64,000 nt of DNA, from NCBI RefSeq assembly GCF_040222385.1, contig NZ_JAVKDF010000049.1:238013-302012 (forward strand), given 5' to 3'. Positions 26,735-35,816 of the stretch are shown here, one piece after another (the first letter of the stretch is position 1; each line of letters begins with the position of its first letter). The notes beneath the pieces are model-generated. The model was given only the letters and a program-made list of their open reading frames with translations, was not told the DNA's origin and did not search any database. This DNA comes from Imperialibacter sp040222385. GTDB lineage: Bacteria; Bacteroidota; Bacteroidia; Cytophagales; Cyclobacteriaceae. Position numbers and translations under genes: made by a program.

Positions 26735-26802
26735 ATGCATTTCAAGCTATCTGTGCAAAGTGGTTATGCATATAGCGAGGAAAATCTTAAGTTTAATACT
26801 AC

Positions 26803-27555
26803 ATGGAAAGATTTGAAAATCAGGTAGCCATTGTCGCTGGCGGAGCCAGGGGCATTGGTAAAGGAGTAGCTAAAAGATTGGCCTCAGAAGGTGCAACGGT
26901 TGTGATACTGGATGTACTTCAGAAAGAATTGGATGCCACTGTAAAGGAACTTACCGGCAATGGATTGAAGGTATCCGGAGAAATAGTGGATGTGACTTCT
27001 GAAAAAGAAGTACAGGCCCTTGTTCAAAAAGTGGTAGCTGCAAACGGTCGGTTAGATGTGATGGTCAACTGTGCTGGTATTGTGGGCGAAACCAATGTGA
27101 AAATTGGCGACTACACCACCGACATATTCGACAAGGTGATTGCTATCAACCTGCGAGGTGCGTTTCTGCTTACCAAGCATGCCATCGCTCCCATGTTAAA
27201 AGCAGGCTATGGCAGAATTCTTCACGTGACCTCCATTGGTGGCAAAGAAGGCAACCCTGGTATGATGGGCTATGCAGCGAGCAAATCGGGATTGATTGGC
27301 CTCGTGAAAGGTGCCGGAAAAGAATATGCTGAGTCGGGCATCACCGTAAACGGCATTGCACCAGCTGTAATTGCTACCGAGTTTAATGAAAACACCGACC
27401 CCGCAATGTTGAAATACATGACCGATAAAATACCCATGAAGCGCATGGGCACCATCGAAGAAGTGTCGGCCCTCTCCTGCTGGATCGTATCGAAAGAGGC
27501 AAGCTTTAACACTGGGTTTGTTTTTGATATTAGCGGAGGAAGAGCGACTTATTGA
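26803..27555 (+). CDS. SDR family oxidoreductase (FabG-like)
   Basis: 250 residues. NAD(P) motif GGARGIGKG near 12, NCAG near 90, catalytic Ser in HVTSIGG near 142, YAASK near 158. Fold is certain, substrate unknown. Placed before an IlvD/Edd-type dehydratase, it is plausibly a sugar or sugar-acid dehydrogenase of that pathway. Confidence 0.85.
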   Translation: MERFENQVAIVAGGARGIGKGVAKRLASEGATVVILDVLQKELDATVKELTGNGLKVSGEIVDVTSEKEVQALVQKVVAANGRLDVMVNCAGIVGETNVKIGDYTTDIFDKVIAINLRGAFLLTKHAIAPMLKAGYGRILHVTSIGGKEGNPGMMGYAASKSGLIGLVKGAGKEYAESGITVNGIAPAVIATEFNENTDPAMLKYMTDKIPMKRMGTIEEVSALSCWIVSKEASFNTGFVFDISGGRATY

Positions 27556-27704
27556 GGAGGAAGGAAGAAGATAGGGGACTGGAGACGGAAGTTGGGAACA
27601 GAAAACCTGCCCAACTACAGGCGGAACTAGAGAAGAATATTGAAAAGCCCAAAAAGGAAGTCATTATATAGAAGAAGAAAAAACACCTACAATTACTTAC
27701 TTAC
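27556..27704. other. Purine-rich spacer of repeat type
   Basis: This 149-base gap is strongly purine-rich on the + strand (GGAAGAAG/GGAGACGGAAG words). Part of it resembles the stretch near 63768 (see findings). No gene. Confidence 0.4.
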
Positions 27705-29414
27705 ATGAAAAAATTACGCAGCCAGAACTGGTTTGGCAAAAAGGGAAAAGACGGGTTTATCTACAGAGCCTGGATGAAGAACCAGGGTACTCCGCACGAT
27801 GAGTTTGAAGGAAAGCCGGTGATAGGCATATGCAACACCTGGTCGGAGTTGACTCCGTGCAATGGACACTTCAGAGACCTGGCCGAGTCGGTAAAAAAGG
27901 GGGTTTGGGAAGCTGGCGGCTTTCCGCTGGAGTTTCCAGTGATGTCGCTCGGCGAGACACTGATCAAACCCACTGCCATGCTCTACCGCAACCTTGCCAG
28001 CATGGATGCAGAAGAAAGCATCAGGGCGAATCCCATCGATGGCGTAGTGCTGTTGGGTGGCTGCGACAAAACAACGCCCTCCATCCTGATGGGGGCTACC
28101 AGTGTTGACCTGCCCACCATTTTCGTTTCAGGTGGCCCTATGCTTAACGGAAAGTACCGTGGTAGAGACATTGGCACCACTGACATTTGGCGCTTCAGCG
28201 AAGCCAACCGCCGGGGTGAGATGAGTCAGGACGAGTTCATGACAGCCGAAGCCTGCATGTGTCGCAGCCAGGGCCATTGTGCCGTGATGGGCACTGCCTC
28301 TACCATGGCCTGTATGGTCGAGTCGCTTGGGCTTACCTTGCCAGAGAACGCCGCTATTCCTGCTGCCGACTCCAGAAGAAAAGTATTGGCTCAAATGAGC
28401 GGCCGCCGGATTGTGGAAATGGTGAAAGAAGACCTGGTTGTGTCTAAAATCCTGACAAGGGAAGCATTTGAAAACAGCATCATGCTAAATGCTGCTGTGG
28501 GGGGTTCTACCAACTTTGTGATTCACTTGCTAGCCATCGCTGGCCGTGCTGGCATCAAGCTCGACCTCGAAGACTTCGATAAATTCTCATCCAAAATTCC
28601 TCTGCTAGCCAACCTGCAACCTTCCGGGCAGTTTATGATGGAGGAGTTTTTCTATGCCGGAGGCTTGCCCGCTGTCATCAAGGAGCTTCTTCCTTTGATC
28701 AACAAGGATGCGCTCACCGTAACCGGAAAGACCATGGGCGAGAATGTAGCCCGATCGGAAAATTTCAATGATAAGGTGATTGCCTCTGTTGCCAAACCTT
28801 TTAAAAAGGACTCTGGCATAGCGGTGGTAAAAGGCAACCTGGCTGAAAATGGCGCCATTATCAAGCCCAACGCCGCAACGCCAGCGTTGATGGTACACAA
28901 AGGCAAAGCGGTGGTATTTGAAGACATCGAAGACTTCAAAGCCAAAATAGACGACCCGGCATTGGAGGTCGATGAAACCTGCATCCTTGTGCTGAAGAAC
29001 GTTGGACCCAAGGGCTACCCTGGCATGCCTGAAGTAGGCAATATGGGCATGCCTAAGAAGTTGCTTGACAAAGGCGTGACGGACATGATCCGCATCTCTG
29101 ACGGACGCATGAGCGGCACTGCCTTTGGCACGGTGATTCTGCACGTGTCACCTGAAGCAGCTGCGGGTGGCAATTTGGCGCTGGTAGAAAATGGTGATCT
29201 GATTGAGTTGGATGTGCCAAAAAGAAAACTGCAACTGCATGTGTCGGATGCGGTGTTGGCTGAAAGGAAGAAGAAGTGGAAAGCGCCCGACCTGGGTTAC
29301 GACCGTGGCTATGTGAAGCTTTACATCGACCACGTGGAGCAGTCGCACCTGGGCACCGACCTCGACTTCCTTAGAGGTAAGTCAGGCAAAGAGGTGAAGC
29401 GAGATTCGCATTAG
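27705..29414 (+). CDS. IlvD/Edd-family sugar-acid dehydratase (L-arabinonate-type)
   Basis: 569 residues. Fe-S cysteines lie in ICNTWSELTPCNGH near 43, GGCDKTTPS near 115 and the CMCRSQGHC region near 185. SGGPMLNGKYRG and GSTNFVIHL are family signatures. The start RSQNWFGK...GFIYRAWMKNQG resembles pentonate dehydratases (L-arabinonate, D-xylonate) more than IlvD of branched-chain synthesis; it is not next to ilv genes. It would convert a sugar acid to its 2-keto-3-deoxy form. SDRs flank it on both sides. Confidence 0.82.
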   Translation: MKKLRSQNWFGKKGKDGFIYRAWMKNQGTPHDEFEGKPVIGICNTWSELTPCNGHFRDLAESVKKGVWEAGGFPLEFPVMSLGETLIKPTAMLYRNLASMDAEESIRANPIDGVVLLGGCDKTTPSILMGATSVDLPTIFVSGGPMLNGKYRGRDIGTTDIWRFSEANRRGEMSQDEFMTAEACMCRSQGHCAVMGTASTMACMVESLGLTLPENAAIPAADSRRKVLAQMSGRRIVEMVKEDLVVSKILTREAFENSIMLNAAVGGSTNFVIHLLAIAGRAGIKLDLEDFDKFSSKIPLLANLQPSGQFMMEEFFYAGGLPAVIKELLPLINKDALTVTGKTMGENVARSENFNDKVIASVAKPFKKDSGIAVVKGNLAENGAIIKPNAATPALMVHKGKAVVFEDIEDFKAKIDDPALEVDETCILVLKNVGPKGYPGMPEVGNMGMPKKLLDKGVTDMIRISDGRMSGTAFGTVILHVSPEAAAGGNLALVENGDLIELDVPKRKLQLHVSDAVLAERKKKWKAPDLGYDRGYVKLYIDHVEQSHLGTDLDFLRGKSGKEVKRDSH

Positions 29415-29425
29415 ACACGATCGTC

Positions 29426-29463
29426 TCTGATCCTTTACCCCGACCCTAAAGGGAGGGATCAGA
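29426..29463. repeat. Inverted repeat after the dehydratase gene
   Basis: TCTGATCC (29426-29433) and GGATCAGA (29456-29463) with inner CTTTA/TAAAG form a hairpin. No T tail on the + strand; a TTTT on the minus side. Probably a dispersed intergenic repeat. Confidence 0.5.
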
Positions 29464-29498
29464 AAACCCGTCTTCACCTTTGGAGGGTTGCAAAGAAG

Positions 29499-29588
29499 AA
29501 TGTCAGTCTGAGCCTGTCGAGGGCGGTTTAATAGCCCTGGAAAATTGTGTTTTCAAACGCTGTGTTTCGACAGGCTCAGTATGACATT
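29499..29588. repeat. Long inverted repeat of the GCCTGTCGA type
   Basis: Two near-perfect 22-base arms (29499-29520 and 29567-29588), starting AATGTCAGTCTGAGCC and ending GGCTCAGTATGACATT, face each other around 46 bases. This CTGAGCCTGTCGA-type word is a dispersed repeat I know from several Bacteroidota genomes. Confidence 0.6.
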
Positions 29589-29628
29589 GCGTTTATGATA
29601 AAATTTCGTCTATTAACACCCTTTTGAA

Positions 29629-30393
29629 ATGGATCAATTATTCAAGGGCAAAGTAGCCATCATCACCGGTGCCGGTATCGGCATCGGTTTTGAAATTACC
29701 CGACAGCTTGCTCAAAAAGGCGCCAGTGTTGTATTGAATGACATTGACGAAAAGGTTGCTCAGCAGGCGGCTGATGCCATCACCAGGGAAGGTGGCAAGT
29801 GCGTGCCCTTTGTCGGCGACTCCAGCACTATGGAAACCATACAAGGGCTGATTGAAAAGGCAGTGAGCACCTATGGCAAGCTGGATATGGCCATTGCCAA
29901 TGCGGGCATCACTACGTTTGGTAAGTTTTTGGACTATCAGGTGGAGAGTTTCCAGCAGATTTGCGCCGTAAACTTGCAGGGCACCTTCTTTTTAGCACAA
30001 CAGGCAGCGCTCCAGTTCATCAAACAAAAGTCCGATGGGCGCATTTTACTAATGTCTTCCGTGACCGGGCACCAGTACCATCCCGATCTGGCAGCCTACG
30101 GCATGTCCAAGGCAGCCATTCAGTTTATGGCCAAAACGCTTGGCGCCGAGCTTGGCCCTAAGCAAATAACCGTGAATGCCATTTCACCAGGTGCCACCAT
30201 TACGGAGCGGACATTGGCGTTGGACGAGCACTATCTGGATGTGTGGAACAGCATTACCCCCACGGGAAGAGCAGCTACCGTACAGGATATTGCCAATGCA
30301 GCGTTGTTCTTCCTTTCTCCCCGCTCTGGGCAAATTACGGGGCAGACGCTGGTGGTAGATGGAGGGTGGACGGCGGTGAGTCCCCCACCTTGA
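29629..30393 (+). CDS. SDR family oxidoreductase
   Basis: 254 residues. GAGIGIGFEI near 12, ANAG near 90, MSSVTG near 142, YGMSKAA near 158. The C-terminus ends in the usual SDR motif GQTLVVDGGWT. Likely a second sugar-acid or sugar dehydrogenase; the repeat-filled gap before it means it may have its own promoter. Confidence 0.85.
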   Translation: MDQLFKGKVAIITGAGIGIGFEITRQLAQKGASVVLNDIDEKVAQQAADAITREGGKCVPFVGDSSTMETIQGLIEKAVSTYGKLDMAIANAGITTFGKFLDYQVESFQQICAVNLQGTFFLAQQAALQFIKQKSDGRILLMSSVTGHQYHPDLAAYGMSKAAIQFMAKTLGAELGPKQITVNAISPGATITERTLALDEHYLDVWNSITPTGRAATVQDIANAALFFLSPRSGQITGQTLVVDGGWTAVSPPP

Positions 30394-30506
30394 GGCAGGT
30401 CACTACACTATTTAGTTGGTAGATTTATTAGAGTTCATAAGCAGAAATCACGAATAAATGTCACCAAATTTACCTTAATTGCGCTAGACACTTATGCCTT
30501 CGTTGA

Positions 30507-32357
30507 ATGCTCGATTCCTTCAGGAAGACTTCTGATAAGAAACCAGGGAAATGGATAATATCATTTTGCCTATTTTTTTTATATGCTTGTCAATTTCAAC
30601 CAGACGATGTTTACTTCAAAGAGGTTGAAAAGCCTGACTTTTCGGGAGTAGGTATTTCGATTGATTCGAATGACAGCATTTTCATTTACGAACCGACTAC
30701 TTTTGATTTTGTTATTGGTAATAAAACTCTTCCATTAAAGAATGTCATAGTTAGACTAGACAGTTCTCTAATACCTTTAAAGTTTTTTGAACACCTTAGT
30801 GATACTCTTTCTTTTGAACTTGATCCGGAAAATTTCGGAGATGGAGACTACACTCTCCGCATTGAATACACAACAGCGCCAGGGAATAGCAGTCTGGGTG
30901 ATGTTCTAGGCTACGAGGAATATTTGATATGGAAAGAATTAGATGTCGAAATAAATACTAGTCCCCCTGAGGCCATTGAAATAGACAGTATCTACATTTC
31001 TAACGGAACGCTGATACTCGATTGGACCGCACCAAAAATCAAAAATTTCAGTCGATACTATATTGCGGACAATGACGCCAAATTCGAAGTTTCAAAAAAT
31101 TCATTATCCTCCAGCTTTTCACAGTTTCTGGCTGGCAACATAATCCTTCGTGTGGATATTGAATCGCCATACTTCTATGTCCGAGGAAGGTCAAAATCAT
31201 TTTCTTTGAATGATCACTTACTTAATCTATCACTTGTCGATAGTAACCTTGTTACTGTTGCTTGGAAAAAGCCCATTCTTTACAGCAATGCGACGGAACT
31301 TACTATTAGACAGCAAAACGAAGTGGTCTTAGAAACAGCAGCGATTACTGATGGTACTTTGGTCTATCCAGAAAATCTGGTTTTTGGAGACATGCTAGCT
31401 TTTCGATGTGATTTTATCTTTGAGAGAAATGTGTATCCTTTTAGGGACAGATCTTACACAGTAGTTAAACAAATCGGCCTTGGCGATTCAATCCCAGCTT
31501 TCGAGGACATTGCATACAGTCATAGTTTAGATTCCTTTTTCTTAATCCAAGGGGGCAAAAATCAAAACGGAGAAAATATAACAGCGGTTCTTAAGATGAG
31601 TCCTGTATTTCACGTTATTGATCAGAATAATTTGCTGGTAACAAATGATAAGTATGTGGCCATAGGAGCAAGTGAAGACGGGCAACGCTTAGCCGTTATT
31701 AGTCAATATCATTTACAACTTACGGATATAAACCCACATTCAATGGAGGTGGTTAAAACTACGAATATTGAGAATTTAATATCTCTAACTACTTCACAGA
31801 CAACCAGAGATCTAAATCTTGCCAGCAATAACTTAGCCCTTATTAGACTGTTTTATAGGGCTCTTGTGATTAATGAAGATCGTACAAAGGTATTATATGA
31901 CGTAAAAACTGATGCCGCGACAGAGCGAATCCAACTCTCACCTGATGGAAAATATCTTTTTGATACAGGGAAGTTTTTTCAACTGGTAGGCGGGGCATTT
32001 CAATTTCAGTATAATATTGCCGAAAGAAAGGGCTTTTTTAAGAACAGTGACAAATTTATTGCTTTATCTGATTTTGGCACACGAGAAATCGATTTGGCCT
32101 CTCAAGAAGCGGGGTATTCATTCTCGTTTGATCAAGCTCAGTATATTGCCAACCGAGTGGGGCCACTGCTAAACATATACTTTGACGAAAAAAAGGACAC
32201 TTTCGTTTATTTTGATCGTGGAAAAAATGAAGTCGCTATTTACGACTATTCTGAAAACAGACTAATACAAAAAGCCCCTATAAACAGATACGGAGGGTAT
32301 TTCTATTTAAATGGAGTGTTGATCGCTACTAATGGAAGAGCTCTCAAATACAACTAA
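30507..32357 (+). CDS. Unknown lipoprotein with propeller-like C-terminal half
   Basis: 616 residues. A basic N-terminus, hydrophobic core (IISFCLFFLY) and Cys of a lipobox (FLYAC, residue about 28) mark a lipoprotein, so envelope-attached. Middle residues look like beta-sandwich (about 40-320). Residues about 330-616 hold repeated beta strands such as ASEDGQRLAVIS, LSPDGKYLFDTG and DRGKNEVAIYD that read like a beta-propeller. No catalytic motif. Sequence is visibly AT-richer than its neighbours. The stop abuts the next start, so the two genes form a unit. Confidence 0.7.
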   Translation: MLDSFRKTSDKKPGKWIISFCLFFLYACQFQPDDVYFKEVEKPDFSGVGISIDSNDSIFIYEPTTFDFVIGNKTLPLKNVIVRLDSSLIPLKFFEHLSDTLSFELDPENFGDGDYTLRIEYTTAPGNSSLGDVLGYEEYLIWKELDVEINTSPPEAIEIDSIYISNGTLILDWTAPKIKNFSRYYIADNDAKFEVSKNSLSSSFSQFLAGNIILRVDIESPYFYVRGRSKSFSLNDHLLNLSLVDSNLVTVAWKKPILYSNATELTIRQQNEVVLETAAITDGTLVYPENLVFGDMLAFRCDFIFERNVYPFRDRSYTVVKQIGLGDSIPAFEDIAYSHSLDSFFLIQGGKNQNGENITAVLKMSPVFHVIDQNNLLVTNDKYVAIGASEDGQRLAVISQYHLQLTDINPHSMEVVKTTNIENLISLTTSQTTRDLNLASNNLALIRLFYRALVINEDRTKVLYDVKTDAATERIQLSPDGKYLFDTGKFFQLVGGAFQFQYNIAERKGFFKNSDKFIALSDFGTREIDLASQEAGYSFSFDQAQYIANRVGPLLNIYFDEKKDTFVYFDRGKNEVAIYDYSENRLIQKAPINRYGGYFYLNGVLIATNGRALKYN

Positions 32358-33047
32358 ATGAGAATACTGCTGTTTTCCATAGCGCTTATAGTTATTTCAA
32401 GGGCAGGTTACACCCAAGTAATAAATATTGAGTCAAACATCTACTATGCTTCCTATTCAATGAAGGACTTACATGACGTGCAGTCCCTGCTAATGTGGTA
32501 TAATCCAGTTCCATTGAAAGCGGTCGCAACTTTTCCCGCCTACTTTGCATACGACCTATTAACCTCCTACAAGCTTGATGACGTGAGCCAGATAGGTATT
32601 TGGGGCAGCTATCGTTCTACTGGCGCAAGAAACTCCTATGCCGATTATTCAGGGAGCTATACAACAGATTTTCTGGTGGAGTCAGTCGTCATTGGCCCGG
32701 GGTATCAGGGGAGCATCAGAACAAGGCCTGGAATTATTAGAATAAACCTGCGGGTCGGTTATTCATGGAACTCTCTCGACATCGTCCAGACAATAAAAAC
32801 TCAGGACTCAAGTGAATTTGAAAAAAAAAGCACTCCATCGGCTTCGCTACCAATATTAATAGGAATAAGTTACCGCAAGGAAATATGGAAAGGTTATATC
32901 AACGCCTCACTCTTATATGAATATGCAAAATTGGACTACCCAGTCACTCAAAGTGGGGCTCTTGTAGATTGGTCTGGGCTCAAAATAGGTTTAGGCGTGG
33001 GGTTTGATTTCACGAAAAAACCGGTTGATCCTTCTGGCAGCCACTAG
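32358..33047 (+). CDS. Putative outer-membrane beta-barrel protein
   Basis: 229 residues with a signal peptide (about 1-19, ending RAGYTQ) and alternating hydrophobic/polar strands with aromatic residues throughout, ending with a strand (GLKIGLGVGFDF) that fits a barrel closing strand. It starts on the base after the lipoprotein stop. Function unknown; a lipoprotein plus barrel suggests an outer-membrane complex. Confidence 0.65.
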   Translation: MRILLFSIALIVISRAGYTQVINIESNIYYASYSMKDLHDVQSLLMWYNPVPLKAVATFPAYFAYDLLTSYKLDDVSQIGIWGSYRSTGARNSYADYSGSYTTDFLVESVVIGPGYQGSIRTRPGIIRINLRVGYSWNSLDIVQTIKTQDSSEFEKKSTPSASLPILIGISYRKEIWKGYINASLLYEYAKLDYPVTQSGALVDWSGLKIGLGVGFDFTKKPVDPSGSH

Positions 33048-33176
33048 TGAACAAAATCTCGTTCGTCAGGCTCACCTGCCCCCCAACGTCACATCCATCT
33101 CCCTTAGTAAGCATATCCACCACCCCAACATGCCTTTGGCCACTTTGTAAAAGACATGGCAGGCCCACTTCGGGAC

Positions 33177-33197
33177 ACCTGCCTTCGCAGGAGTGAC
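33177..33197. repeat. Dispersed hairpin repeat (ACCTGCC-TTC-GCAGG type)
   Basis: CCTGC and GCAGG pair around a short loop, followed by AGTGAC. This word type is a common small dispersed repeat in bacterial genomes. It lies downstream of both flanking genes, where it might aid termination. Confidence 0.5.
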
Positions 33198-33228
33198 GGT
33201 GCAGCTACCTCAGTGCCTAACCCACCCC

Positions 33229-35622
33229 CTACTCATACCTCAATGCATCCACCGGATTGGCTTTGGCGGACTTGAGCGTGTGGTAGCTGATGGTCGCCAG
33301 GGCAATGGCGACGGCAATGACCATCGATACGATAAAAACTACTGGGTTGATGTCGATGTGATAAGCAAAGTTCTCCAACCACTTACCAAGGAAAAGCCAT
33401 GCCAGCGGTGTCATGATCACAAAGGCTATCAGTATCAGTAACACAAAGCTTTTGCTCAGCCCAAACATGATATCGATCACGGAGGCACCCAGCACTTTCC
33501 TGATCCCGATTTCTTTGATTCTTCTCTCGGTTGTAATGGCAGCCAAACCAAACAGCCCCATACAGGCAATAAGAATGGCCAGCACACCCATGATAGTCAC
33601 CACGGCGCTCATTTGTTTGTCGGAGCGGTAGAGCTCCTCAAAGTGTGCATCCAGAAAGGTGTATTCTAGCGGAAATTCACCGACATGTTTTGTCCATACT
33701 TCATCCAGTTCCTTCAGCGCTCCGTCAACGTTTTGCCCATTTACTTTCACAGACATCTCCTGATAGCCCCACTCCGGGTGCACAACCATCGAAAGGGTGT
33801 TAACGGCATAGTGTAACGAATTGAAGTTGAAGTCTTCAGTCACACCGATAATAGTGCCAAGAGAATCATTGTGGAACCAACCGTGTCCTGCTTTTGCTCC
33901 TATCGGCTGCGACAAGTTCAGGTCTTTGGCCAGCGACTCGTTAATGATGAATGACATGCCATTGTCTTGTGCGTAGTCTTTAGAAAAGCCTCTACCGTCC
34001 TTCAGTTTAATCCCAAATACTTCAAGGAAATCATAATCTACATTCACATTCGAGGGGGTGATGTCCATTACTCCGGAATCCGACTTGTACTTAAAGCCCC
34101 ACTGGTGAAAGTTGTTACCCAGCCGCTGACCGGAGGCCGTTACACCAAGAATATCGGTTTGATTGAGCAAGTCACTTTTGATAAGGTCAAACTTCCGATT
34201 GGCGTCACCGTTCATACTTACCTGCACAATGTGATCCTTTTCGAAGCCAATGTCTTTGTTTTGCATGAAGCTGAGCTGCTGCAAGACGACAAAAGTGCTC
34301 ACAATCATGGCTAATGCGAGGCCAAACTGCACCACAATGAGCGAGTTTCCGAGCCAGGACTTGCCCCCTTTTACATTCCCTCCCTTGATGATGCTGACGG
34401 GTTTAAATGACGCCATAAATAGCGCCGGGTAAATTCCTCCGATCAACCCCAACATCAAAGTAATAAACAAAAGTCCGCCTAAAAATGCGGGTTGAACCAG
34501 GTATGAAAGCAGGCTGAGTTCCCTTCCAATCAGTGTGTTTAGAAATGGGATGAGGAGCAGGTCTAAAACCAGAGCCATAAGCAACGCCAAAAAGGCCAAA
34601 ATAGCTGACTCGACAAGAAACTGAGCGAAAAGCTGGCCTTTTTTGGCCCCAATTGATTTTCGAACACCTACTTCTTTGAATCGGTAGGAAGCCCGAGCTG
34701 TGACCAGATTTGTGAAGTTAACTCCCGCAATAAGCAGTATGAAAATTCCCACCAGTTCAAAAGTGCCAATGTACTCGCCATTGAATTTACGGTAGTCGTG
34801 GTAGTCGTGCTCAATGTCGATCGACCCTAGATGCACATCCGTCAGGGGTTGTAAAAACAATTTGTAGTAGTTCAGAATGTCTTCGTCGCCATGCTTGAGG
34901 AGAAAGTCGTTGAAGCCCGCAGACATTTCTTCCACGTTTGTGCCCGGGTTCAATTCAAGATAGGTCACCATCCAATTGCCTCCCCAGGCGGAATTAAGTC
35001 CCGGATTGTCCCTCACCATAGTAGCCATGGAAACAAGTACTTCGAACTGCAGGTGTGAGTTTTCGGGCACATCCTTCATTATGCCGGTAATCTTATAAGA
35101 TTTATCACCCCAAATGACAACCTCTCCCATCACGTCTTTTCTCTCAAAAAGCTTCATGGCCAACCCTTCGGTTACCACCATAGTGAGTGGCTCGTTCAAA
35201 GCATTTTCTCTATCACCTTCAACCACGCCAAAATCAAACATCCGGAGAAAAGTGCTGTCCACATTAGCGCCCATTCCTACTTTTATTTTCTTTTCGCCTA
35301 CTTCCAGCAGCATATTGTCGTTTCCCATGAACCGGGAGTACCGCTTCACCTGGGGAAAATCCTGCTGCATGAACGGCCCCATACCTGGCATAGACAAGGC
35401 CACTTTCTGAGTGTTAGTGCCAGGAAAGCTCTGAATCTCATCGAGCCGGTAAATGTTTTCCTTTAGCGAATGGAATTGATCGAAGCTGGTTTCATCCTGA
35501 ATAAAGAGGTAAATGACGATGGACGCCGCTAACCCAACAGCGAGGCTGAAAACGTTAATGAAACTAAAAAGTTTTTGCTTGAGCAGGTTACGAAATGCAA
35601 TGAGGAGGTAGTTCCGAATCAT
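33229..35622 (-). CDS. FtsX/MacB-like ABC transporter permease
   Basis: 797 residues. Helix 1 in FINVFSLAVGLAASI near 20, a periplasmic MacB-core domain (about 45-255), a central helix cluster (about 290-470), a second periplasmic domain and C-terminal helices ending in ANPVDALRYE. It is a duplicated FtsX architecture with no ATPase of its own and no ABC ATPase gene adjacent. Cytophagales carry many such stand-alone permeases. A three-fold 11-bp direct repeat lies 67-94 bases upstream. Confidence 0.88.
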   Translation of the reverse strand: MIRNYLLIAFRNLLKQKLFSFINVFSLAVGLAASIVIYLFIQDETSFDQFHSLKENIYRLDEIQSFPGTNTQKVALSMPGMGPFMQQDFPQVKRYSRFMGNDNMLLEVGEKKIKVGMGANVDSTFLRMFDFGVVEGDRENALNEPLTMVVTEGLAMKLFERKDVMGEVVIWGDKSYKITGIMKDVPENSHLQFEVLVSMATMVRDNPGLNSAWGGNWMVTYLELNPGTNVEEMSAGFNDFLLKHGDEDILNYYKLFLQPLTDVHLGSIDIEHDYHDYRKFNGEYIGTFELVGIFILLIAGVNFTNLVTARASYRFKEVGVRKSIGAKKGQLFAQFLVESAILAFLALLMALVLDLLLIPFLNTLIGRELSLLSYLVQPAFLGGLLFITLMLGLIGGIYPALFMASFKPVSIIKGGNVKGGKSWLGNSLIVVQFGLALAMIVSTFVVLQQLSFMQNKDIGFEKDHIVQVSMNGDANRKFDLIKSDLLNQTDILGVTASGQRLGNNFHQWGFKYKSDSGVMDITPSNVNVDYDFLEVFGIKLKDGRGFSKDYAQDNGMSFIINESLAKDLNLSQPIGAKAGHGWFHNDSLGTIIGVTEDFNFNSLHYAVNTLSMVVHPEWGYQEMSVKVNGQNVDGALKELDEVWTKHVGEFPLEYTFLDAHFEELYRSDKQMSAVVTIMGVLAILIACMGLFGLAAITTERRIKEIGIRKVLGASVIDIMFGLSKSFVLLILIAFVIMTPLAWLFLGKWLENFAYHIDINPVVFIVSMVIAVAIALATISYHTLKSAKANPVDALRYE

Positions 35623-35688
35623 AGGGAGGCGTGTTAGGTCTTACTAACTTACTCCACATCCATCAAAGAGTTACACGAAGCCAGTTTT

Positions 35689-35716
35689 TTTACAGACCTT
35701 TTACAATTTCTTTACA
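35689..35716. promoter_or_regulatory. Three TTTACA direct repeats at exact 11-bp spacing
   Basis: TTTACA begins at 35689, 35700 and 35711. Direct repeats one helical turn apart are the usual layout of OmpR-type response-regulator sites. They lie upstream of the permease start (35622) and downstream of the response-regulator gene's 3' end (35817). Confidence 0.5.
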
Positions 35717-35816
35717 ATTCGGTTCTCGGCATATTTTGCCCGCAATTTATTTGAGAACACTAGCCTTTTACAAAACCGGCCCAGACAAAGTAAGACAAAC
35801 TCTCCCTGCGCTTTGC

